Positions 17,959-26,464 of a stretch of 64,000 bases of DNA are shown in pieces. Within the stretch, counting starts at the first letter, position 1. Each line of letters begins with the position of its first letter. Made by a program: the position numbers and the translations under genes. The DNA comes from Oscillatoria sp. FACHB-1406 (lineage in GTDB: Bacteria > Cyanobacteriota > Cyanobacteriia > Cyanobacteriales > Spirulinaceae): NCBI RefSeq assembly GCF_014698145.1, contig NZ_JACJSM010000012.1, forward strand, positions 1-64,000, written 5' to 3'. Below the pieces are notes generated by a model. It had not been told where the DNA came from, ran no database searches, and saw nothing but the letters and a program-made list of their open reading frames with translations.

Positions 17959-19047
17959 ATGAAGCAGCTTCAATCCACCCCTGCGCCTCTGTATCGAGCC
18001 AGCTTTGATTATCAAGCCCCTTGGTATCTGCAAGATGGATTTATTCAAACCGTTGCTGCTAGCTATTGGTACGGGACGACTTGGGGCTGGTGGGGCGAAT
18101 CCGTCCCTTGGCTGTCTCACCTCCCCGCCATTCCCTGGCAGGAACATATTTTTCGCGGCGCTGAAGACGTACCCCTTTGGGGATTGTGGAGTTGTCCCCC
18201 GGCAGCTAAAGGAACTCTGATCCTTAACTACGGCATTACTGGAACCGTCCGAGATGCTTGGTACGCGCACATTCTCGCTCGCAAAGCCTACGCGCGCGGC
18301 TTTGCCGTTCTCCTTTACGACTGGCGCGGACACGGTAAAACCGCAGAACTTTCCCCCGCTCCTTCCTCGGATGGCTGGCGCGAAGGCTCAGATCTCGTCC
18401 AACTGGCTTGGCAGTTAATCGCGCTCGGTTGCCCCGATACCGTCGCTCTGGCGGGGTTTTCTCTGGGCGGGCAATTGGCGCTGTGGGGGCTGAAAGCGGC
18501 GGTGGAAGAAGGCTGTACGCCTATCCGTGCGGGAGCCGTTCTCGCGCCTAATTTGGAGTCGAATCGTTCGCTAAATTATTTGCTGACGACGCGAATCGGA
18601 CGCATTATTGAGGGCAGGTTAACTGCTGAATTGCGCGTGGAAGCTCGCAAGCGCCAAGAACGTTTTCCGGAGGCGGTTAAACCGGGGGCAGCCCAGCGAG
18701 TGGATTCAATCCGCGCTTTCGATCGCGAAATGGTTATCGATTACTATGGTTTCCGCAGTACGGAAGACTATTACGAAAAGACGAGCGGGCTGTATTTATT
18801 AGATCGCATCCAACTGCCGTATTTACTGATTTATGCGGCTGACGACCCGATGTTTATCCCGGATTTAGTACCGGAAATTCAGCAGCGCTGCGGGCAAAAT
18901 CCATCAGCCAACCTCTTATTGACTTCCCGAGGCGGTCACGTTGCCCACATCAATCGTCGCAACCGGCTCGAAGATCGCTTTTGGGGTCTTAACCGAATGT
19001 TGGATTTTTGCCAAGAAAAGACGTTTGAGGGAGGTCGAAATCGTTAA
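17959..19047 (+). CDS. Alpha/beta hydrolase, YheT-like
   Basis: The 362-aa protein has the alpha/beta-hydrolase order: LNYGITGTVRDAW near the oxyanion region (~84-96), YDWRGHGKTAE (~118-128), nucleophile elbow GFSLGGQ (~164-170), an Asp in YAADDPMFIPD (~296-306) and the catalytic His in SRGGHVAHINR (~326-336). This pattern is closest to the YheT/EMB8 group, whose substrates are poorly known. An acyl esterase is the best general guess. There is no signal peptide. Confidence 0.8.
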   Translation: MKQLQSTPAPLYRASFDYQAPWYLQDGFIQTVAASYWYGTTWGWWGESVPWLSHLPAIPWQEHIFRGAEDVPLWGLWSCPPAAKGTLILNYGITGTVRDAWYAHILARKAYARGFAVLLYDWRGHGKTAELSPAPSSDGWREGSDLVQLAWQLIALGCPDTVALAGFSLGGQLALWGLKAAVEEGCTPIRAGAVLAPNLESNRSLNYLLTTRIGRIIEGRLTAELRVEARKRQERFPEAVKPGAAQRVDSIRAFDREMVIDYYGFRSTEDYYEKTSGLYLLDRIQLPYLLIYAADDPMFIPDLVPEIQQRCGQNPSANLLLTSRGGHVAHINRRNRLEDRFWGLNRMLDFCQEKTFEGGRNR

Positions 19048-19403
19048 TTGGCTTGTGACCTGCCTTTGGGAGTTAAAGAGCCGATCGCAAACTTCGTAGA
19101 AGGCTGAAGCCAGCGCTACAAATTTTTCATCTAAGATTGGTATAATTTTTTTTTGAATCGGAAGCAAGCTATACTGGCTCGATACACTTGAGAGAGAGAA
19201 ACTTAAGAATAATGGAGGAATTCTCTCGATAATCCTCTAAACATCGCGAGAAGTTGCACTGTAATTTGAGGTGATTTAACACAGATTTTCAGCACAGGAA
19301 GTCCCAGCGATCTCGGCGTTGCTCGTAACGTTTTTGAGCGAAAAACAAGCAATTACAAGATAACGTTACAGGTCATGCTATTAACAATATTGTTGCAAAT
19401 TGA
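19048..19403. other. Leader region of the PEP-synthase-like gene
   Basis: No gene is seen in these 356 bases. An inverted pair, GTAACGTT near 19326 and AACGTTAC near 19363, could bind a dimeric regulator. The last 60 bases before the GTG start are AT-rich (tattaacaatattgttgc), and contain a 7-bp inverted pair AACAATA/TATTGTT. Confidence 0.4.
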
Positions 19404-21779
19404 GTGGAATCTTTATATTGGCTCGATCGCATTCAACCGTCGCAAGCAAACCGGGTTGGGGAAAAAGCCTTAGTTTTGAGCCAAATCTGGCATACCCAAT
19501 CGATAGTCCCCGGTTTCGTCGTTTCAACCGCAAGACTGCGCTCTTTTTTAGAACGAGTCGGTCGTGAGGAACCTTTACTCGCCGATTTAGCTGATTCGGC
19601 CCTGCATATTGATGTTAGCGATTCTGAAGCCCTACGCGCGATCGCGCGACGGGTACGCGCCAGCATCTTAAAAACCGAGTTGCCGTCGGAGTGGCTTTCT
19701 GAGATTGGGGAGGCGGTTCGGGGCTGGCAAACCTCGAGCGTAATCGTCCGTCCTTCGTTAGTTCCACCGGCTAACAGACAACAAGATTTTGCGGGGTTGT
19801 TGCGATCGCGCGTTTGTAGCTGCGAAAGCGCTGCGCTGGAATTTGCAATTAAATGGGTTTGGGCAGAACGGTTTCGGGCAGCGAGTTTATTTTGTTGGGC
19901 GAAAGCGTCTGCTAGTGACAGCCCGAGCGAGCTTGCTTTGTTAATTCAGCCAATTCGCTCTGCTCGCGCTTCCGGAACGGTGGAAATTAGAGGCTCGGAG
20001 GCTCGCGTCTACTCGGTTTGGGGACTGGGACACAGTGCAGCACGCGGTCAAGTTAGCCCCGATTGCGATATCGTCTCTTTAAAGGATATTGCTAACGGCA
20101 CTGAGGGGAGTCGGCGCGGGATATTTACTCGACAGTTGGGCAAGAAAACGCTCCTGTATCGCCTTCAGCAAGGAACGGAGTCTCCTAACGCGGTTGAGGC
20201 GGAAAATTTGCAGGTCGAGTTGACGAGCGAAGTGCAACAAAGCTCTTTCTGTTTGAGTGAAGCCGAACTCAATGAGTTGTTGGAATTGACGTGGAATATC
20301 GCCGCTAAATTCCCGCAACTCTGTTATTGGGAATGGACGCAATTTTTCGAGGACGAACGGGCGGCGCAACCGCGATTGTTTGCCATCGTTCAGGGAGGTC
20401 TGAGGTGTCGCATCCAAACCCCCATCGCTCTCCAGTCTGCGCCCTGGAAAGCGAATACTTTTACTGCCTCCGAACCGGTAGCAGAAGAGGCAGCCGCCCT
20501 TTTGCAAGGATTGCCGGCTTCTCCGGGGCGAGTTAGCGCCGTGGCTGAATCGATCGCTAACTTGTCTCCCTCGGCTTCGATACCGCCGGGACGAATTTTG
20601 GTGGCCAAAGCGATCGCGCCGGAATGGTTGCCTTTGCTGCAAGAGGCTGCCGGGATTGTTGCCGAACAAGGCGGGATTACCAGTCATGCAGCGATTATTG
20701 CCCGGGAATTGGGCATTCCCGCGATCGTCGGCGTTCGCGGTGCGACTTCCACGATTAAGAGTGGAGAACAACTATCGATCGACGGTACGAATGGCAGCAT
20801 TCATCGGCACGAGATCGCTGATTTTGCCGACGTTGCCCCGCAGACTGAAAGCTCGGTTTTGCAGTCCCGATCTGACTTTCCCATCGCGACGCAACTGTTT
20901 CTCAACCTCAGTCAGATTCGAGGTTTGGAGCGCGCGGCACTCTTACCCATCGACGGGATCGGACTGTTGCGATCGGAGTTAGCGATTGTCTCCATGCTCG
21001 ACCAACAACCGCTGGCTTGGTGGCTTAACGGATCGCGGAAAAATGATTTTGTCAAGTGCTTAAGCGAACAAATTCTCCAGTTTGCGCGAGCATTTTTTCC
21101 CCGCCCAGTTTTTTACCGTTCTAGCGATTGGCGATCGCGCGAACTCTCCCCCGATTCGGGCGAAAGTACCGAAGGAGGCAACCCGATTTTGGGACGGCGC
21201 GGCACTTTAACTTATACTCTCGCGCCCGCACTCTTTGAAGCAGAACTTGCGGCCCTCGCCAGGGTGCAAGCGTTGGGGTATGCAAACGTCAGATTGATTT
21301 TACCGTTTGTGCGCGCTCTCGAAGAAGTTGTATTTTGTCGCGAGCTTATCGAGAACATCGGACTCAACCAATACCCTAACTTTCAACTCTGGATTATGGC
21401 AGAAGTCCCCTCCGTCTCCTATATGCTGCCCGAATACGTTAAAGCAGGCGTTCAAGGCATCTCTATCGGGACTAACGATCTCACCCAGCTTTTATTAGGA
21501 GTCGATCGCGAACGCGCCGAACTCGCGCGGTTATTTGACGAACGTCACCCCGCCGTTTTAAATACCGTTCGACAGCTAATCGAACAGTCGCGTTCCCTGG
21601 GGATTCCCTGTTCGATTTGCGGGCAAGCACCCGTCGTCTACCCCGAAATTATCGATTTATTAGTGCAATGGGGCATTAGCGCTATTTCTGTCGAAGCTGG
21701 TGCCGTTGAAAAGACGTATTTAGCGATCGCGCGTGCCGAACAGCGCCTCATGCTGGAGGCAGCACGAAAAGGGAGATAA
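19404..21779 (+). CDS. PEP synthase / pyruvate phosphate dikinase-like protein
   Basis: The 791-aa protein (GTG start) follows the PEP synthase layout. The N-terminal ATP-grasp part (~1-340) begins YWLDRIQPS and VGEKALVLSQIW; the swivelling phosphohistidine domain (~370-470) has EQGGITSHAAIIARELG with the His that would be phosphorylated at ~428; and the C-terminal PEP-binding barrel (~500-785) has GIGLLRSEL, GTNDLTQLLLGVDR and CSICGQAP. The ATP-grasp part looks degraded: the usual VRSSATAED region reads VRPSLVPPANRQQ. It may be a regulatory or altered-donor homologue. PEP synthase proper would convert pyruvate and ATP to PEP. Confidence 0.8.
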   Translation: MESLYWLDRIQPSQANRVGEKALVLSQIWHTQSIVPGFVVSTARLRSFLERVGREEPLLADLADSALHIDVSDSEALRAIARRVRASILKTELPSEWLSEIGEAVRGWQTSSVIVRPSLVPPANRQQDFAGLLRSRVCSCESAALEFAIKWVWAERFRAASLFCWAKASASDSPSELALLIQPIRSARASGTVEIRGSEARVYSVWGLGHSAARGQVSPDCDIVSLKDIANGTEGSRRGIFTRQLGKKTLLYRLQQGTESPNAVEAENLQVELTSEVQQSSFCLSEAELNELLELTWNIAAKFPQLCYWEWTQFFEDERAAQPRLFAIVQGGLRCRIQTPIALQSAPWKANTFTASEPVAEEAAALLQGLPASPGRVSAVAESIANLSPSASIPPGRILVAKAIAPEWLPLLQEAAGIVAEQGGITSHAAIIARELGIPAIVGVRGATSTIKSGEQLSIDGTNGSIHRHEIADFADVAPQTESSVLQSRSDFPIATQLFLNLSQIRGLERAALLPIDGIGLLRSELAIVSMLDQQPLAWWLNGSRKNDFVKCLSEQILQFARAFFPRPVFYRSSDWRSRELSPDSGESTEGGNPILGRRGTLTYTLAPALFEAELAALARVQALGYANVRLILPFVRALEEVVFCRELIENIGLNQYPNFQLWIMAEVPSVSYMLPEYVKAGVQGISIGTNDLTQLLLGVDRERAELARLFDERHPAVLNTVRQLIEQSRSLGIPCSICGQAPVVYPEIIDLLVQWGISAISVEAGAVEKTYLAIARAEQRLMLEAARKGR

Positions 21780-21957
21780 GGGAATTGAGAGTTGCCCAAT
21801 TTCAGTAAGTTTTCGCTTAACTTGCTCTCGCGAGTTGGGAATAATTGAGAATAGACTCCCAACTCCTGAATTTGAGGGAACAATTTACGATTTATCCCAA
21901 TTCTCCAAGTTCGGACGACACATCTTGAGGCTGAAACCCCGAATATATCTAGGTTTC

Positions 21958-21990
21958 TTCATTTTTAATTTTTAATTTTTAATTTTTAAT
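21958..21990. repeat. Tandem tttttaa repeat
   Basis: Four copies of the heptamer tttttaa in a row, 25-55 bases before radC. It is one of the heptameric intergenic repeats of this genome; a shorter run of the same unit lies at 56250-56272. Confidence 0.8.
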
Positions 21991-22012
21991 TGGTATTACC
22001 CTTCATTTATCG

Positions 22013-22744
22013 ATGGCCTATCACCTGAGAATTGCAGATCTGCTTCCGAGCGAACGCCCCCGGGAACGCTTATTAGAATATGGGGCAAAAAATCTTGCCC
22101 TCGCTGAGTTAATCGCGATCTTACTCGCTACCGGACAAGGAAAAGGCAAACTTTCCGCCGTAGGATTGGGGCAATATATCTTACAAGAATTGAGCAAATA
22201 TCAGCGCGATCCCCTCGATGTTCTGCGCGATATTCATCCTCAAGAGTTGATGCAAATTCCCGGCATCGGCCCTGCTAAAGCAACGACTATTTTAGCCGCG
22301 ATCGAACTCGGAAAACGCACCTTTCAGTTCTGCCCCAAACAACGCACCGCCATTGAAAGTCCCGAAGATGCCGCCGCTGCCCTCGCCCACGAGTTAATGT
22401 GGCAAAAACAAGAACGTTTTGCTGTTATTCTGCTCGATGCGAAAAACGGTTTAATTGGTACTGAAGTCGTCACCATCGGCACTGCAACCGAAACCTTAGC
22501 CCCTCCCGCCGAAATTTTTCGGGAAACCATTCGTCATAACGCCATTAAATTCATCGTCGCTCACAATCATCCCTCTGGCAACGTCGAACCGAGCGAGGAA
22601 GATAAAATCTTAACCGGACGACTCCTCCAAGGCGCGCAACTCCTCAATATTCCTCTATTGGATCATTTGATTTTAGGGTGCGGCAATCATTGCAGTTTGC
22701 GAGAAGTCACGAACTTATGGACGACTTACCCACAAAATGAGTGA
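22013..22744 (+). CDS. radC: DNA repair protein RadC (JAB1/MPN domain)
   Basis: The 243-aa sequence is a full RadC: helix-hairpin-helix region (~60-95, [22 protein letters not shown]) and a JAB metalloprotease-like domain (~115-240) with the zinc signature HNHPSGN plus EPSEED (about 183-196). The biochemical role of RadC is unresolved despite its name. Many cyanobacteria carry one on the chromosome. It ends 138 bases before a tRNA gene occupied by an integrated element, but being of host type and outside attL it is not part of that element. Confidence 0.93.
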   Translation: MAYHLRIADLLPSERPRERLLEYGAKNLALAELIAILLATGQGKGKLSAVGLGQYILQELSKYQRDPLDVLRDIHPQELMQIPGIGPAKATTILAAIELGKRTFQFCPKQRTAIESPEDAAAALAHELMWQKQERFAVILLDAKNGLIGTEVVTIGTATETLAPPAEIFRETIRHNAIKFIVAHNHPSGNVEPSEEDKILTGRLLQGAQLLNIPLLDHLILGCGNHCSLREVTNLWTTYPQNE

Positions 22745-22882
22745 TGAGTGATGAGTTATGAGTTATGAATGCTGAGTGCTAAATTACGAATTACATTTCG
22801 GCAGGCTCAATGACCCCGAATTACGAATTACCAATCGGGTTGTTTGTTCAGGGGCGATCGTGCTACACTTAACAAGCTATAC
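22745..22882. repeat. Short tandem repeats (gagtgat / gagttat units)
   Basis: The first 40 bases after radC are tandem gagtgat/gagttat heptamers, followed by degenerate aattacga units up to about 22840. The last 40 bases before the tRNA (gctacactt...) must include its promoter; a TGCTACACT at 22861-22869 could be an extended -10. Confidence 0.55.
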
Positions 22883-22986
<104 letters not shown>

Positions 22987-23018
22987 CACTGTCCGTTTAA
23001 TCCCTTGATTAACTACCA

Positions 23019-23040
23019 TTGTGACCGAAGTGTGACCAAA
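23019..23040 (+). promoter_or_regulatory. Candidate integrase arm sites, left end
   Basis: Two TGTGACC motifs start at 23020 and 23031, 11 bases apart, in the contexts TTGTGACCGAA and GTGTGACCAAA. They lie inside the element, 34 bases from the attL repeat. The same pair with the same 11-base step is found next to attR (28200 and 28211). Lambda-type integrases bind such arm sites with their N-terminal domain. Confidence 0.65.
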
Positions 23041-23049
23041 TTACTAGAT

Positions 23050-23127
23050 GTACAACTGTACTACCGACCGTTTGTTTACGGTTTGAGAAATAATCTTAAG
23101 GTTTTGTACTATCGAGAGGAGTACAAA
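23050..23127. promoter_or_regulatory. GTAC-type inverted boxes at the left end
   Basis: GTACAACTGTAC lies at 23050-23061, and TTTGTACT (23103-23110) pairs perfectly with AGTACAAA (23120-23127) across nine bases. They belong to the element-wide family of GTTGTAC/GTACAAC boxes and probably bind one of its RHH-like proteins. Confidence 0.5.
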
Positions 23128-23148
23128 GAGTATAAAGGAAACAAAAAT

Positions 23149-23202
23149 TAAGGGGAACAGCCTTAGCCATTCCCCTTAGTGCTTTTCAACCCCGTTGGGG
23201 TT
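23149..23202 (+). terminator. Two adjacent hairpins, terminator-like
   Basis: TAAGGGGAA (23149-23157) pairs with TTCCCCTTA (23170-23178), followed by gtgctttt. Ten bases later AACCCC-GTT-GGGGTT (23188-23202) forms a second tight hairpin. They lie to the left of the structured region and may end transcription across it or help to fold it. Confidence 0.5.
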
Positions 23203-23285
23203 AGGACAGTCGCAAGCCCCTATTGATTCAATTATGCCCTGTAACGTTTAACTGCGGCTGACAAACTGCCATCCATTAAAATAGA

Positions 23286-23427
23286 ACACAGGTCACTATC
23301 AGCACTGGTGTGCTTACCAATCCTTAACGGGATACGGCTAGGGAAAGCACAGTTGTTCTGGGGTCTAGTACCGATGGGCGTGCCAGCATCGTCGGGGAAG
23401 TTCGATTCTTCCGTTAGTGACCTGTGT
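23286..23427 (+). ncRNA. Candidate structured RNA closed by a 13-bp helix, with a tRNA T-arm-like hairpin
   Basis: ACACAGGTCACTA (23286-23298) is perfectly complementary to TAGTGACCTGTGT (23415-23427), enclosing 116 bases without a plausible protein. Inside are AGCAC-TGGT-GTGCT (23301-23314), ATCC/GGAT around TTAACG, CGATG/CATCG around ten bases (about 23372-23391), and GGAAG-TTCGATT-CTTCC (23396-23412), which has the 5-bp stem and TTCRANY 7-base loop of a tRNA T arm and sits beside the closing helix just as a T arm sits beside an acceptor stem. No D or anticodon arm fits, so it is not a normal tRNA. It may be an RNA gene or a folded DNA origin. No family recognised. Confidence 0.45.
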
Positions 23428-23594
23428 ACAACTCAGAGAGTACACATCCTAGGGGAGGGGCATTTTGTGAATAATACAACTAAAAAGTTGTACTTTGAAG
23501 TTGTACTTTCTAGAAAATACCCCCTACCCCCCCCTAGGATGACGTTTTCTCGTTGAGTGATTCCTGTTTTAGGTGAGGTTGTACACAGTTGTAC
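23426..23594. promoter_or_regulatory. Cluster of GTTGTAC/GTACAAC boxes, left part of the element
   Basis: GTACAAC at 23426; GTTGTAC at 23487 and 23500 (each inside AAGTTGTACTTT, 13 bases apart); GTTGTAC at 23578 and 23588 (10 apart); plus the partial box TACAAC at 23475 that pairs with the box at 23487. The two 13-spaced boxes sit in the loop of an imperfect long inverted repeat (23445-23466 with 23514-23541, CCTAGGGG/CCCCTAGG ends). No gene starts here, so a replication or partition site is as possible as an operator. Confidence 0.6.
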
Positions 23595-23622
23595 AATCCA
23601 AAGACGGACAAATTACGCACAA

Positions 23623-23901
23623 TCACACCTTTTGCTGTAAGACGAGCATCAATGCGTTCACTTTCTCTTCAAGGACGCTTATCCGTTTCTCAAAATTATC
23701 TGTATCGGTCGGTTGAGGTTCATTAACGGGACTCTCATCGCCTAAAGGTATTTCACCCCTAGCTATCTTTTCAATAAGGTTTGATGCGCTTAAACCGCGT
23801 TCAGAAGCCATATCTGAGAATAGCTTAGCCGCTGTAGGGGTTACAGTGTAGCCTTTATTGATTCGCTTTTCTCCATGCTCTGTGTGACTGGCTTTAGGCA
23901 T
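23623..23901 (-). CDS. Small RHH-like DNA-binding protein with coiled-coil tail
   Basis: A 92-aa basic N-terminal protein. Residues ~14-50 (KGYTVTPTAAKLF and RGLSASNLIEKIARGEI) look like the strand-helix-helix of ribbon-helix-helix regulators seen on cyanobacterial plasmids. Residues ~70-92 (FEKRISVLEEKVNALMLVLQ) form a heptad coiled coil, probably for oligomerisation. It reads toward the left end of the element. A GTACAAA box at about 23916 lies just upstream of its start. Likely a regulator or partition-type protein of the element; exact role unknown. Confidence 0.65.
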   Translation of the reverse strand: MPKASHTEHGEKRINKGYTVTPTAAKLFSDMASERGLSASNLIEKIARGEIPLGDESPVNEPQPTDTDNFEKRISVLEEKVNALMLVLQQKV

Positions 23902-24090
23902 ACAAATGTCCTACAGTACAAACGCTCAAAACAGATTACATTACCTATTGACTTATTATACAGGTGATAGCTACATTAATACTATGGTTATAACACCCAA
24001 ACCAAGCAATCACGCGGTTTCTGGGCTTACCCTATCTTGCCTTCTTTCGTGAAGGAAAGCAAGAGAGAACACATTTACTACCACAGAACC

Positions 24091-24396
24091 ATGACAACTG
24101 AAGAGAAAACAAAAACATTGAGCGACTTAATCGTTCTCGAAGACATACTCGTTCCTTTGAATGACGTACACCCTCACTGCTTTTTTGAATGGCAAAACGC
24201 TACCTATATCAAATTAGAAACAGTGAGTCATCACGAATCGGTTTTTCGCTCGAAGGTATTCTGTCGCTGTAAACGGTTCATTCTCGATAAAGATTCCTCG
24301 CGAGTCCTCAATAGTTTGAACTTTCAAGCTGACCTTATTCCTGTGGATGAATTTGTACGAATCGTCCAACTCATACCCTGTGTGAAAAGCAATTGA
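24091..24396 (+). CDS. Element-encoded protein of unknown function
   Basis: A 101-aa protein if it starts at ATG 24091 (MTTEEKTKTLSDLIVLED); an in-frame TTG at 24037 would add 18 residues. Mixed alpha/beta composition with two Cys (FCRCKRF) and a Pro/His-rich turn (DVHPHCFFEW). It is followed after 46 bases by a larger element gene in the same direction, suggesting an operon. I do not recognise the family. Confidence 0.55.
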   Translation: MTTEEKTKTLSDLIVLEDILVPLNDVHPHCFFEWQNATYIKLETVSHHESVFRSKVFCRCKRFILDKDSSRVLNSLNFQADLIPVDEFVRIVQLIPCVKSN

Positions 24397-24442
24397 TAAC
24401 GTTATCGAGGGGAGCTAACAACTTCCCTTTCTTTTTAACCCT

Positions 24443-25282
24443 ATGGACATCACAGAACAACTCTTAGAAAACACATCAGGAGCCAGTGACTTATGGCTTT
24501 TATCTAGCGGTGACTTACTCAGTTACGAAGAAGAAATCGCCAATAAATTCAACTACACCGACAGCAACGAAAGCGCTCTCGAATGGGCAACATCAGAAAT
24601 CAAAAATCAACTCTCTGGATTCGTTCGTGCCGGTATGATTGCCGCTCGCGTCAAACGTTTACACCTTCATTTAAAAGCTGGTTTCTTAAGCTTTAAAGAT
24701 TGGTGTGATAAAGCACTAAAGAAAACGCACTGGTACGTCAACAAATTGATTGACGCGGCTGAAATCGTAACGACGCTCTTACACGCTGGATTCGATGTTC
24801 TACCGACCTGTGAAGCTCAATGCCGCCCGTTAGTAAAGCTATTCGACAAGAAAACTGGTAGCGCCGACGAATTAATAGAAGCGTGGCACGAAATAACCGA
24901 AACCATACCCGCTCAACACATCACAACCAACCGAATCAACGAATACTTAGGCGAGCTAAAACCGCCCGCTAAACAACGAATTAGCCTACCAAAGGAACTG
25001 TACGAAAAGCTGGACAGACAGGCACAATCTAAGGGTCTAACTGTTGAGGAATTACTGGAATCTTTCGCCGAAGAAGAAGAACCGAGCGAGGTAGAACCTG
25101 AGAAGCAAGAGGAGTGGCAGAAGGACGTACAAGCGTTAGTGCAACAGCAGGATTTAGTTGAAGCCATTGAACATGAAATGACGCTATTGGAGCCTCGGAA
25201 AACCAGCGAACGAGTAAAGGTAGCGTGGAGTGTTTTGAACCGGCTTAGGTGTCAAATGTTCAACGCAGTTGGCACGTCGTAA
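24443..25282 (+). CDS. Cyanobacterial plasmid-type protein with RHH-like segment
   Basis: A 279-aa protein. The N-terminal half (~45-160) has GFVRAGMIAARVKR and a helix-turn-helix-like FKDWCDKALKKTHWYVNKLIDAA, a pattern I associate with cyanobacterial plasmid proteins of unknown function. At ~177-208 RISLPKELYEKLDRQA followed by GLTVEELL is a ribbon-helix-helix-like unit. The C-terminal part is acidic, then helical. It is probably DNA-binding, perhaps for replication control or maintenance of the element, but that is inference. A hairpin terminator follows the stop codon. Confidence 0.6.
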   Translation: MDITEQLLENTSGASDLWLLSSGDLLSYEEEIANKFNYTDSNESALEWATSEIKNQLSGFVRAGMIAARVKRLHLHLKAGFLSFKDWCDKALKKTHWYVNKLIDAAEIVTTLLHAGFDVLPTCEAQCRPLVKLFDKKTGSADELIEAWHEITETIPAQHITTNRINEYLGELKPPAKQRISLPKELYEKLDRQAQSKGLTVEELLESFAEEEEPSEVEPEKQEEWQKDVQALVQQQDLVEAIEHEMTLLEPRKTSERVKVAWSVLNRLRCQMFNAVGTS

Positions 25283-25284
25283 AA

Positions 25285-25312
25285 AAGGGGAGAAACCGAA
25301 ATTTCTCCCCTT
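25285..25312. terminator. Hairpin terminator
   Basis: AAGGGGAGAAA (25285-25295) pairs with TTTCTCCCCTT (25302-25312), an 11-bp perfect stem with loop CCGAAA, two bases after the stop codon. The A-run before it would give a T-tract on the other strand. Confidence 0.75.
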
Positions 25313-25339
25313 GTCTAAAAACAGTACCCCGATAATACC

Positions 25340-25693
25340 ATGATTACCGATTTGAACGTTCTGGCTTCACAACTGAAGCTTCACCACGACTGGGTTGAGT
25401 TTGAGTACAATCAGATGTCCCGTTTAATCATCGATATCATTGAGGAGTCTTCTGACGAAAGAGAATTGAAGTTAGCGGATAAAGACGACCATGAAATTTA
25501 TGATGAGTATCTGACGTTGCACGCATTAACAACTAAAGCTCTCATTCTGCTTAAATGGCAACGAGAACAAATGTGTAAACACATCAAACACAACGGTCAA
25601 ATGCTTGATAACTTAGCCCAACTCACGCAACCGATTGCGCAATACGAACAGGCTAAGCAGAATAACTTCTGTCTGATTCGTCCCAGTTCTTAA
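25340..25693 (+). CDS. Small helical element protein, unknown
   Basis: A 117-aa, probably all-helical protein (LNVLASQLKLHHDWVEFEYNQ, YLTLHALTTKALILLKWQ). It has no membrane segment, no Cys-rich motif and no recognisable family. It is framed by a terminator on each side and so is likely a separate transcription unit. Codon use matches its element neighbours rather than the host. Confidence 0.5.
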   Translation: MITDLNVLASQLKLHHDWVEFEYNQMSRLIIDIIEESSDERELKLADKDDHEIYDEYLTLHALTTKALILLKWQREQMCKHIKHNGQMLDNLAQLTQPIAQYEQAKQNNFCLIRPSS

Positions 25694-25736
25694 GGGCTGT
25701 ATGCTAAGCTAAAGTGACAATCATTTCGTACTATTT

Positions 25737-25768
25737 AAGCGCTAGTCCATTAGTTTGGATTGGCGCTT
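25737..25768 (+). terminator. Rho-independent terminator
   Basis: AAGCGCTAGTCCA (25737-25749) pairs with TGGATTGGCGCTT (from 25756) with two wobble pairs, followed by TTCTTTC. It lies 45 bases after the preceding stop codon and before the next gene. Confidence 0.8.
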
Positions 25769-25816
25769 TTCTTTCTGTTATGATTAGCAACAGTAAGTAG
25801 TACGGATGATTGTGTT

Positions 25817-26464
25817 ATGGACAGACGAAATGTCAACTCCGAGAAGTGGCAAGATTGGGACGATGCGTTTGATTGGTTTAAGGGTCTTTTTGGGACAGAA
25901 CTAACTACTTGTCTCATTCAAATGGCTTGTCAGGTTACGACTTATGGCATCTTTAAACCTAACGCTACCATCGAACCTTCTAGCGGTGAACTCATTCACG
26001 TCATCAAGTTTAATCCTGAAATTGAAAGTCTACCACCGATTAAGATGATGGCTTTTCTCGTTAATCAAATGGTTCATCAGTGGTGTTACGAAACCTCAGA
26101 CAATAAAACCGCTACTCAAAATTATTGTTCTGAAAAGTTTAAAGAGAAAGCAAGGGAGATAGGTTTAGTTCTCCATGAAGATACGAATCCTAACAACAAA
26201 CGTCGGAATTATAACGTTAACTTTGACTATGACCCTAATGGGAGATTCGCCACTTTAGCGGATTACTTACTAGAAAGCAGGGGAGGCGATTTTCTCAAAA
26301 AGACAACGCCAGTCCTTGATAATGATGATGAGACAGACGCGCCTCTTAAGAAGGGCAGCAAGGTACTGTACATTTGCCCGTGTTGTGGTATCAGAGCTTG
26401 GGGTAAATCAAAGCTTAATCTGATTTGTGGTAACTGCTCCAGGGCGCTTACTGAAATGGAGTGA
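25817..26464 (+). CDS. SprT-like protein with degenerate metalloprotease site
   Basis: The 215-aa sequence follows SprT-like proteases: N-terminal DAFDWFKGLFG and CLIQM, then TYGIFKPN, the helix that should carry HExxH, FKEKAREIGL, and a C-terminal zinc ribbon (CPCC at ~187-190 and CGNC at ~204-207, in ICPCCGIRAWGKSKLNLICG). In the active helix HExxH reads NQMVH (N83, Q84, H87), and the usual downstream YHN ligand is YCS. Two His and the catalytic Glu are therefore gone, so it is probably not a protease but may still bind DNA or a partner through the zinc ribbon. Confidence 0.75.
   Translation: MDRRNVNSEKWQDWDDAFDWFKGLFGTELTTCLIQMACQVTTYGIFKPNATIEPSSGELIHVIKFNPEIESLPPIKMMAFLVNQMVHQWCYETSDNKTATQNYCSEKFKEKAREIGLVLHEDTNPNNKRRNYNVNFDYDPNGRFATLADYLLESRGGDFLKKTTPVLDNDDETDAPLKKGSKVLYICPCCGIRAWGKSKLNLICGNCSRALTEME

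Noticed and set aside
23286-23427. Ordinary tRNA or tmRNA gene for the T-arm-like region
   Set aside because: No D arm, anticodon arm or tag frame can be fitted, and the closing helix is 13 bp instead of 7.
23308-23556. 82-codon open frame in the left non-coding part of the element
   Set aside because: It runs through the inverted repeats and box clusters, has no clear ribosome-binding site and no sensible composition; the palindromic structure explains the sequence better.
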